A stretch of DNA of 64,000 nucleotides, taken from positions 135,151-199,150 of the forward strand of contig CALLRW010000006.1 of NCBI GenBank assembly GCA_938014215.1, read 5' to 3'. Below are positions 45,726-53,800 of this stretch, piece after piece (the stretch's first letter is position 1; every line of letters starts with the position of its first letter). The position numbers and the translations under genes were made by a program. Below the pieces are notes generated by a model that was not told the origin of the DNA, did no database searches, and saw nothing but the letters and a program-made list of their open reading frames with translations. This DNA comes from an uncultured Alistipes sp. Lineage in GTDB: Bacteria; Bacteroidota; Bacteroidia; Bacteroidales; Rikenellaceae.

Positions 45726-48323
45726 ATGAACGATTCCGGTAAGATATTCCTGGCAGCGGCACTCCTTACGCTCAGCTGCACGAATATATTCGCCCAAGAG
45801 CCGAAGAGCGGGACCATAGAGCCTCAGGACTCCACCGCAGAGGCCCGCCCCGCCTTCCCCGAAGATGCTCCGATGCTCGGCACCGGCGGAGAGCCCAAAC
45901 GCTACTACATCCGCAAGATCAACGTCCACGGCGTCAAATACCTCAACCCCGACGTACTGAAATCCTCGGCCGGTCTGATCGAGGGGGACTCGATCTACCT
46001 GCCCAGCAACTTCATCGCCAACGCCATCACGCGCTTCTGGAGCCAGCGATTCTTCTCCGACGTGAAGATCGGTGCCGAGATCCAGGGCGACAGCCTCGAT
46101 CTGGAGGTCTTCCTCAAGGAGCGCCCCCGGGTCTACAACTGGGCCTTCCAGGGCATCTCGAAGGGCAAGCAGAAGGATCTGCTCGAGAAACTCAAGCTCA
46201 AGCGGGGCAGCGAACTCTCGGATTACGTCATCGACAAGAACAAGAAACTCATCCACGACTACTGGGCCGAAAAGGGATTCCGCAATACGGAGGTCGACGT
46301 GCGCATCGACAACGATACGCTGCGTCCGGGCCAGGCCGTCAACGTCACCTTCCTGATCGACCGCAAGGAGAAGGTCAAGATCGGCGCCATCAACTTCACG
46401 GGCAACGACCAGTTCACCGACAAGCGTCTGCGCCGCACCTTCAAGAAGACCCACCAGAAGTCGATCAACATCTTCAAGGGCACGAAACTCAACGAGAGCG
46501 ACTACGCCACGGACAAGGAGCTGCTCATCGACTTCTACAACTCGAAGGGATACCGCAACGCCACGATCATCCGCGACTCGATCTACCCGATCAACGAAAA
46601 GCGGCTGGGTATCGACATCGAGGTGTCGGAGGGCAACAAATACTACATCCGCAACGTCTCGTGGGTGGGCAACTCGGTCTACGAAACCGATGACCTGCAG
46701 CGCATGTTCGGCGTCAAGAAGGGCGACACGTACGACAAGAAGTCGATGCAGAAACGCCTCGGTATCGGCAAGGAGACCAACCCCGAGGAGATGTCCGTCT
46801 CGTCGCTCTACCAGAACGACGGATACCTCATGTCGCAGATCGAACCCGCCGAGACGATCATCGCCCCCGACTCGATCGACATCGAGGTGAAGGTCTTCGA
46901 GGGCAAGCAGTTCACGATCAACAACGTCGGCATCTCGGGCAACCAGCGCGTCGACGACGAGGTGATCCGCCGCGAACTCTACACGCGTCCGGGCGAGCTG
47001 TACAACCGCTCGCTGCTCATGCAGACCATCCGTACGCTGGGCTCGATGGGCCACTTCAACGCCGAAACCATCATGCCCGACATCAAACCCGTCTCCAACG
47101 AGCTGGTCGACATCAACTGGCCCCTCGAGGAGCAGGCCTCCGACCAGTTCAACATCGCCGGCGGCTGGGGTTCGGGCACTTTCGTGGGTTCGGTCGGCAT
47201 CACGCTGAACAACCTCTCGGTGAAGAACTTCTTCAAGAAGGGCGCCTGGCGTCCCTACCCGATGGGTCAGAACCAGCGGCTCTCGATCTCGGCCCAGACC
47301 AACGGTACCTACTACAAGGCCCTCGCCCTGAGCTTCACCGACCCGTGGCTCGGCGGCAAGAAGCCCAACTCGTTCACCTTCTCGGCCCACATCTCCGAAC
47401 AGAACAACGCCTACTATGTCTGGCAGACCGCCACGCAGTACTTCCGTACGTACGGCGTCGCCGCCGGTCTGGGCAAGCGTCTCAACTGGCCCGATCCCTA
47501 CTTCACCTTCTATGCCGAGGCCAGCTACGAGCGCTACAACCTGAAGAACTGGACCGGATTCGTCGTCGAGAACGGCAACTCGAACCTGCTGTCGCTCAAA
47601 CTCGTCTTCGGCCGCAATTCGGTCGACCAGCCGATCTACCCGCGCCGCGGTTCGGAGTTCAGCGCCTCGGTACAGGCCACGCTCCCCTACTCGCTCTGGG
47701 ACGGCAAGGACTACCGCGAACTGGAGCGTATCGCCAACAGCTCGAGCTCCTCTTCGACGGAAAAGGCCATCGCCAACCAGGAGCGCTACCGCTGGGTGGA
47801 GTTCCACAAGTGGCAGTTCAAGGCACAGTGGTTCCAGGGATTCCTCAAGAACTCGAACCTGGTGCTGATGCTCAAGGCCGAGATGGGTTACCTGGGCAGC
47901 TACAACAAACACAAGGTCTCGCCCTTCCAGCGTTTCGAAGTCGGCGGCGACGGCATGTCGGGATACAACATCTACGGTATCGACATCATCGCCATGCGTG
48001 GTTACGAGGACGGCGCCCTCGACCCGACGAACTTCTACTCGTGCGGCTACAACAAGTACACCGCCGAGCTGCGTTACCCGGTGATCCTCAAGCCCTCGTC
48101 GCAGATCTACGTGCTGGGATTCCTCGAGGGAGGTAACGCCTTCGACTCGTGGGAGGAGTTCTCGCCCTTCAAGATCAAGCGTGCGGCCGGTTTCGGCGTG
48201 CGACTCTACCTGCCGGTGGTCGGCATGCTCGGCATCGACTGGGGTTACGGTTTCGACCCCCCCGCCAACTCGACGACCAAGAGCGGCAGCCAGTTCCACT
48301 TCGTCCTCGGTCAGCAGTTCTGA
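45726..48323 (+). CDS. bamA: Outer-membrane protein assembly factor BamA
   Basis: Inserts beta-barrel proteins into the outer membrane. 865 aa. A signal peptide ending IFAQ is followed by a linker, about five POTRA domains (roughly residues 55-440; repeats such as YIRKINVHGVKYLNPDVL, KIGAINFTGNDQF, YYIRNVSWVGNSVYETDDL, FTINNVGISGNQRV) and the Omp85 barrel (from about 455) ending in a C-terminal Phe. SFTDPWLGG and the RGYEDG loop (VRGF/Y-like) are diagnostic. It lies between uppS and two OmpH/Skp genes, the classical arrangement. Confidence 0.96.
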   Translation: MNDSGKIFLAAALLTLSCTNIFAQEPKSGTIEPQDSTAEARPAFPEDAPMLGTGGEPKRYYIRKINVHGVKYLNPDVLKSSAGLIEGDSIYLPSNFIANAITRFWSQRFFSDVKIGAEIQGDSLDLEVFLKERPRVYNWAFQGISKGKQKDLLEKLKLKRGSELSDYVIDKNKKLIHDYWAEKGFRNTEVDVRIDNDTLRPGQAVNVTFLIDRKEKVKIGAINFTGNDQFTDKRLRRTFKKTHQKSINIFKGTKLNESDYATDKELLIDFYNSKGYRNATIIRDSIYPINEKRLGIDIEVSEGNKYYIRNVSWVGNSVYETDDLQRMFGVKKGDTYDKKSMQKRLGIGKETNPEEMSVSSLYQNDGYLMSQIEPAETIIAPDSIDIEVKVFEGKQFTINNVGISGNQRVDDEVIRRELYTRPGELYNRSLLMQTIRTLGSMGHFNAETIMPDIKPVSNELVDINWPLEEQASDQFNIAGGWGSGTFVGSVGITLNNLSVKNFFKKGAWRPYPMGQNQRLSISAQTNGTYYKALALSFTDPWLGGKKPNSFTFSAHISEQNNAYYVWQTATQYFRTYGVAAGLGKRLNWPDPYFTFYAEASYERYNLKNWTGFVVENGNSNLLSLKLVFGRNSVDQPIYPRRGSEFSASVQATLPYSLWDGKDYRELERIANSSSSSSTEKAIANQERYRWVEFHKWQFKAQWFQGFLKNSNLVLMLKAEMGYLGSYNKHKVSPFQRFEVGGDGMSGYNIYGIDIIAMRGYEDGALDPTNFYSCGYNKYTAELRYPVILKPSSQIYVLGFLEGGNAFDSWEEFSPFKIKRAAGFGVRLYLPVVGMLGIDWGYGFDPPANSTTKSGSQFHFVLGQQF

Positions 48324-48379
48324 TCGGTGCGACCGCCGCAATAAATCCGCAAAAAAGGAGTTATATATAGGACAACACC

Positions 48380-48393
48380 CCCGGGAAACCGGG
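48380..48393 (+). other. GNRA-tetraloop hairpin upstream of the first ompH
   Basis: CCCGG-GAAA-CCGGG, a 5-bp stem closed by a GAAA tetraloop, in the 96-base gap between bamA and ompH. Possibly an mRNA stability or processing element. Confidence 0.35.
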
Positions 48394-48419
48394 TTATCGA
48401 ACACCTAAAATTTCAAACC

Positions 48420-48926
48420 ATGAAACGGCTGATTCTTTTAGCAGCAGCACTGCTCACCACGGGAGTCATCTCGGCTCAGAATTACATAATCGTCAACAGC
48501 GAGAAGATCTTCAAGTCGGTCGACGCCTACAACGAGGCCATCGAATCGCTCGATACGCTGGCCAAACAGTATCAGAGCCAGGTCGACGCGCGGTTCGCCG
48601 AGGTGGAGACGCTCTACAACACCTACCAGGCTCAGAAGGCTTCGCTCTCGTCGACGACGCGTCAGGCCCGCGAAAACGAAATTCTCGGCAAGGAGAAGGC
48701 CGCACAAGAGTATCAGGAGAGCCTCTTCGGCAAGGAGGGTACGCTGATGAAGAAGCGTGTCGAACTGATCACGCCGATCCAGAAAGAGGTCTTCGCCGCG
48801 ATCGAGGCCTACGCGAAGGAGGTAGACGCCGATCTGGTGCTCGACTCGTCGAACAACCCCACGCTGCTCTACAACAACCCCGCGGTAGAACGGACGCAGC
48901 AGATCATCGACCGCCTCAAACAATAA
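48420..48926 (+). CDS. OmpH/Skp family periplasmic chaperone, first copy
   Basis: 168 aa. Signal peptide MKRLILLAAALLTTGVISAQ, then the usual short strand NYIIVNSEKIFKSVDAYNEAI. A long charged alpha-helical hairpin (about residues 40-125) follows, then EVDADLVLDSSNNPTLLYNNP. Members escort unfolded outer-membrane proteins to BamA. It follows bamA and precedes a second family member by 31 bases. The two copies differ clearly in sequence, so they are an old duplication. Confidence 0.9.
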   Translation: MKRLILLAAALLTTGVISAQNYIIVNSEKIFKSVDAYNEAIESLDTLAKQYQSQVDARFAEVETLYNTYQAQKASLSSTTRQARENEILGKEKAAQEYQESLFGKEGTLMKKRVELITPIQKEVFAAIEAYAKEVDADLVLDSSNNPTLLYNNPAVERTQQIIDRLKQ

Positions 48927-48957
48927 ATCCGACATCAAAACATTAACGAATAAATCT

Positions 48958-49503
48958 ATGAAAAAAGCTATCAAATTAACCCTTGCAGTCGTACTGTTGA
49001 TGGGTTCCACGTCGCTCTTCGCCCAGAAATTCGGACGCATCAACACCCAGGAGATCATCATGGCGATGCCCGAAACGAAGACCATGCAGACCAACATGGA
49101 GGCTTATGCCAAGGAGCTCCAGGACAACATCGAGACGATGAACGTCGAGTTCAACACCAAGTTGCAGGACTACCAGAAGAACTACAATACGCTCAACGAC
49201 ATGGCCAAGGAGATGAAGGAGAAGGATCTGAGCGATCTGCAGGCCCGCATCCGCGAATTTCAGGAGCGCGCCCAGCAGGAGTACCAGAAGAAGCAGAACG
49301 AACTCCTCGCCCCGATCGTCGAGAAGGCCAAGAACGCCATCGACAAGATCGCAGCCGCCGGCGGCTACATGTTCGTCTTCGACACCTCGACGGGTTCGCT
49401 GGCCTACTTCGACGAGGCAACGCTGACGGATCTGGCTCCCGAGGTGAAGAAGGAGCTCGGCATCACCGATGCCCCCGCCGCCGCAACGCCGGCTGCCGAA
49501 TAG
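48958..49503 (+). CDS. OmpH/Skp family periplasmic chaperone, second copy
   Basis: 181 aa. Signal peptide MKKAIKLTLAVVLLMGSTSLFAQ, then KFGRINTQEIIMAMPETK, a helical coiled-coil arm (about 45-125, KEMKEKDLSDLQARIREFQERAQQEYQKK region) and the conserved YMFVFDTSTGSLAYFDE segment. An Ala-rich tail (APAAATPAAE) closes it. This copy is the more typical Bacteroidota Skp. It ends the nadK-uppS-bamA series; no clear terminator was seen before the AraC gene 151 bases on. Confidence 0.92.
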   Translation: MKKAIKLTLAVVLLMGSTSLFAQKFGRINTQEIIMAMPETKTMQTNMEAYAKELQDNIETMNVEFNTKLQDYQKNYNTLNDMAKEMKEKDLSDLQARIREFQERAQQEYQKKQNELLAPIVEKAKNAIDKIAAAGGYMFVFDTSTGSLAYFDEATLTDLAPEVKKELGITDAPAAATPAAE

Positions 49504-49654
49504 GACAACCGTCGGAATTGAACCAATGCAACAGGCGCCGCCCCCGAAAAGGAGTTTGAAGTGTTCGATAGGTCCGGAGGATAGACTATTTTCTGACCTT
49601 TTTCGTTATAACAGCATAACTATTTTATTTCGAACACCTCAACACGAAGAGTTT

Positions 49655-50566
49655 ATGAACAGAGAGATTGCAGAAGCCCCGATCACCCGCTTTACACTTC
49701 AGGAGCTGGTCGCCATGGCCGGAGGTGAAAATCGTCCGGGCCTGATGGGCGAGTGTATTGCCGCCAGCACGGAATCGCGCATGGAGACCTTCCGCTTCCC
49801 GTGCCGCATCAATGCCTTCATCATCGGCGTGGGGACCGAAGGAGAGTCCACCGGACTGGTCAACCTGCAGGAGTTCCGCATCAAAAAGAATACCATGTTC
49901 ATCTACGCGCCGAACAGTATCCTGCAGGCACAGTCGGTCGAAGGGCTCAAGGTCCACAACATCGCCATAACGCCCGACTTCATGAAGCGGATCAACATCG
50001 ATACGAAACATCTGTTGCCGCTGATTCTGCAGTTTTCCGCCTTTCCGTGTCTGGAGATCTCGCCCGAAGAGAGCCAGGCACTGCGCAACTTCATTGCACT
50101 GATCGAACAGGAGAGCCTGAACCGCGAAAGCGAATTCTCGGCCGAGATCCTCGGAGGGCTGATTGCCGGAACCATCTACAAGGTCGGCGAGATCCTGCAG
50201 CACTACCTCTCGGAGCACCCCGAACTCGAAAATCCGACCCACAACCGGGCCAAGGAGTACTTCACCCAGTTCACCCAGCTGCTGAGCGAACACTACAAAC
50301 GCGAGCGAAGCGTTGGTTTCTACGCCAAGCAGCTGTGCATCACGCCGAAGTACCTCACCACACTGATCAAGCGCGTGAGCGGGAAGTCCGTTTCGGAGTG
50401 GATCGACAACTTCGTGATTCTCGAGGCCAAGACGCAGCTCAAGTATTCGAACATGAGCGTGCAGGAAATCGCCTACTACCTGAACTTCCCGAATCAATCC
50501 TTCTTCGGCAGCTACTTCAAGCGCAATACGGGCATGTCGCCGTCGCAGTACAAGGCCCAGCAATAG
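49655..50566 (+). CDS. AraC-family transcriptional regulator
   Basis: 303 aa from the ATG at 49655; earlier in-frame codons fall in the intergenic region. The N-terminal cupin-like sensing domain (about 30-180, FRFPCRINAFIIGVGTEG, FIYAPNSILQA) is followed by a C-terminal AraC-type double helix-turn-helix (KQLCITPKYLTTLIKRVSGKS, then MSVQEIAYYLNFPNQSFFGSYFKRNTGMSPSQYK). The ligand is unknown. It stands between the Bam/OmpH and Tam gene groups, so envelope genes are possible targets, but that is inference. A clear terminator follows at 50747. Confidence 0.92.
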   Translation: MNREIAEAPITRFTLQELVAMAGGENRPGLMGECIAASTESRMETFRFPCRINAFIIGVGTEGESTGLVNLQEFRIKKNTMFIYAPNSILQAQSVEGLKVHNIAITPDFMKRINIDTKHLLPLILQFSAFPCLEISPEESQALRNFIALIEQESLNRESEFSAEILGGLIAGTIYKVGEILQHYLSEHPELENPTHNRAKEYFTQFTQLLSEHYKRERSVGFYAKQLCITPKYLTTLIKRVSGKSVSEWIDNFVILEAKTQLKYSNMSVQEIAYYLNFPNQSFFGSYFKRNTGMSPSQYKAQQ

Positions 50567-50580
50567 GCCGAGGAACAGGA

Positions 50581-50680
50581 CGAGACAGAACGAGACAGAA
50601 CGAGACAGGACGAGACAGGACGAGACAGGACGAAACAGGACGAAACGGGACGAAACGGGACGAGATAGGACGAGACAGGA
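50581..50680 (+). repeat. Ten tandem copies of a purine-rich decamer
   Basis: Consensus CGAGACAGGA, ten complete units in exact 10-base register with substitutions only (for example CGAAACGGGA), preceded by a partial copy. It lies after the AraC stop codon and before the terminator hairpin. One strand is almost all purine plus a single C per position pair. No protein in this stretch is likely. Confidence 0.9.
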
Positions 50681-50746
50681 CAGGAGGGAGGGTTCCCCCA
50701 CCGTCCGGCGGTCAGGAATCGACATGTTTGGAACCGTTTTTTACAG

Positions 50747-50775
50747 GCGGGCGATGGTTTAATCGCCCGCTTTTT
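50747..50775 (+). terminator. Rho-independent terminator after the AraC gene
   Basis: Stem GCGGGCGAT/ATCGCCCGC (50747-50755 with 50762-50770), 6-base loop, then five T. It lies 37 bases before the tamB GTG. Confidence 0.85.
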
Positions 50776-50811
50776 GTACCTTGCAATGAAATTCCGGACC
50801 GACGTCAGATC

Positions 50812-53800
50812 GTGAGAAAAATCTTCAAACATACGTTTCGACTTCTGCTCGCCCTCGTGGGGGTGGTTGTTGCCGGCATCGCACTGCTCTACGTGCCGGG
50901 GGTGCAGGATTTCGCCCTGCGCAAGGCGCTGGGACCCGTCTCGAAAAATCTCGGCATGGAGCTCACGGTCGAGCGGCTGCGGCTGCGGTTCCCGCTGCAC
51001 CTCACGATCGAAGGGATCCGGATCGTCGGAAACGATGCCGCGTCGGGTGAGGCCGACACCCTGGCCGACTGCCGAAGCTTCGTATTGGACGTCGATCCGT
51101 GGCCGCTGTTCCGCGGCGAGGCGGTTGTCCGGAGTCTACGGATCGACCGTCTGAAGACCAACTACCGGGATACGCTCTCGGGATTCGGGCTGCACGTGGC
51201 GGCCGGACATCTCGGCGTGGAGCAGATGCGGGCCGATCTGCGCCGCGAACGGGCCTCGGTCGGAGCCCTGGCCCTGGAGAGCACGGCTATCTTCCTGCAG
51301 CCGGGAGCTGCAGCCGAGGTTGAGCAACCGGACACAACGGCCCCGCTGCGCTGGGCAATCGACGTGGCACAGCTCGCGATCCGCAGCACCCGATTTGCCA
51401 TGGGCGCGGACGAAACAGCACCGGAACTGTCGGCCGAGGTGGCGGCAGGGACGATCGAAGAGTGCCGGATCGCACTGGAGAGCCAGGAGATCGACGTCCG
51501 ACAGCTTCGGATCGACGCGGGCGCATACACCTACCTGACGGCACCGGAGAGCGCACAGACGGCTGACGAAGCGAGGCTGACAGCTGCCGGCACAGGAACC
51601 GACCGCGGGGCCCGCAACGAAAAAGAGACCCGCACTGCCCGCACTGAAAAAGGGACTCGTGACGAAAAGGAGACCAACGACGCAAAGGGGGCCCGCACTG
51701 AAAAGGGGGTACCGGAGACTGACAGTCCGGAGCCCGACCGCGACGGGGCCAACAACGAAGCGGGCACGCCCTGGAGCATCCGGATCGGTGAGGTCGCGCT
51801 GAACGACAACCGGATTCTCTACGGCACGGCCGGCCATCGCCCCGCAGAGGGGCTCGATCCGGCCCGTCTGGAGCTGACACACGTCGATCTGCGGATCGAC
51901 TCGCTCTACAACCGAGGCAGCAATCTCGCATTGCAGCTACAGCAACTCGCCTTCCGCGAACGCTGCGGGCTAACGGTCGAACAGACCCGGGGGTCGTTCA
52001 CGATGAACGAGGCGGGAATCGCCCTGCGGGGATTCGCGCTGACGACCGCGGATTCACACCTGCAGGCCGATCTGGAGGCCGGAGGCGGCATCCTCCGGAT
52101 GGAACCTGCGACTCCGCTCCGGGCCGATCTGCAGGCCGGGATCTCGACCCGCGACCTGAAGCGGATCGCCCCGACGGCAATACCCGCCCCGCTCGACAAC
52201 CGACGACTCGGGCTGCACCTCTCGACCGAGGGGACCCTCGAGGAGCTCGGCCGCATCGGCGTAGAACTCACCTCGCCCGGCCACCTGCAGCTGACGCTCG
52301 ACGGCAAGGCCCGTTATCCGCTCGACCCCAAGAGGTTGGCAGCATCGGTCGGATTCCGGGGCGAGCTGCGTGATCCGGCCTTCCTGCTGGAGATCCTTCC
52401 CGATACGGCACTGCGCCGCCGCGTGGGACTTCCGCAACGAATCGCGCTGCAGGGATCGGCCTCGGCCCGAAACCAAAGCTATTCGCTCTCGTCGGTGCTC
52501 CGTGCCGGAGAGGGGCGGATTACCCTCGACGGGCGCCTCGAGGAGCCGCGCCAACGTTACGAAGCCACGATCCGCTGCGACAGTTTCCCGCTGGGGAGTT
52601 TCCTGCCGAAGGATTCGCTCGGGCGGCTCGACCTGCAGCTCACGGCCCGCGGCGAAGGGTTCGATCCACTGCTGGCCTCAACGCAAAGCCGGATCCAACT
52701 GGAGGTCGACCGGGCGGAGTATCGCGGGCACGACTTCGGCGGTCTGGCGCTCGAAGCCGCACTCGAAGAGCAGCACCTCACGGGACGCCTCACGGATCGC
52801 GATTCGGCCCTGCGGCTGGCCCTCGACCTGGAGGGGCGGCTGACCCGCGATTGGCAGCAGGCCCGTCTCCGGGGACGCATCGGATGGTTCGATCTCCAGG
52901 CGCTGGGGCTGATCGGGGAACCGATCGGCGGCCTCTTCGATCTCGATGCCGAAGCCCTCACGGCCCGCAACGGACGGATGGCCGCCCGTGTGGCACTGGA
53001 CAGCATCCGGATCCGCGACGGAGAGGAGATCTCGACGATCCGTCCGACGAGCGCCGCCTTCGCGACCGATTCAGCCTCGACACGTGCCGAGATGCAGTCG
53101 GGCGATCTGCACCTCACGTTCGGCACGCCGCAATCGCTCGATTCGCTGCTGCAGGCCCTGCCCCGCGGCATTGAGGCGCTGACCCGCCAGATCCGCGAGC
53201 AACGGCTCGACATGGACTCGCTGAAACCCGCCCTGCCCGACTTCCGGCTGCAGCTCACCGCCGGGCAGAACAACATTCTCAACAACTTCCTGCGTACGAA
53301 ACGCCTGGCTTTCCGGCGGCTGGAGATGCGCGGGGCCAACTGCGACTCGCTGCCGCTGGCCCTCGGCATGCAGATCGAGGGGCTGACGACCAGCGGCTTC
53401 CGGATCGACACCGTCGGGATCTCGCTGCTGCAGGAGGGGCGCCGGCTGGGATACGCCCTACGGGTGGCCAACGCCCCGGGCAACCTCGACCACCTGTCGG
53501 CTGCCGGCCTCCGCGGCTCGCTGGTCGAAAACACCGCCCGCATGGAGCTCTACCAGCGCGACAGCCGCGGCCGCACAGGGTTGCGTTCGGAACTCGACGC
53601 CGCATGGAACGATTCGCTCGTGCGGGTGAGCCTCGGCGCCGATCCGCAGTTCGGGTTCGAGCCCTGGACGGTCAACCCCGGCAACTACCTCGTCTACCGT
53701 TTCGACCGCCGCCTGCAGGCCGATCTCGACCTGCGCCGCGGGGCCCAACGCTTCGCCCTCCACTCGCTTCCGGCCCGGGACTCGATCCCGGGCATCCGCC

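Noticed and set aside
45720..48404. 894-codon open frame on the minus strand
   Set aside because: Antisense of bamA, whose motifs are unequivocal on the plus strand.
50581..50680. CRISPR array
   Set aside because: Units are 10 bases with no spacers and no cas genes nearby.
49753..50811. Upstream extension of the tamB frame through the AraC gene and decamer repeats
   Set aside because: It reads the AraC gene out of frame and would bury the signal-anchor; the terminator hairpin also lies within it.
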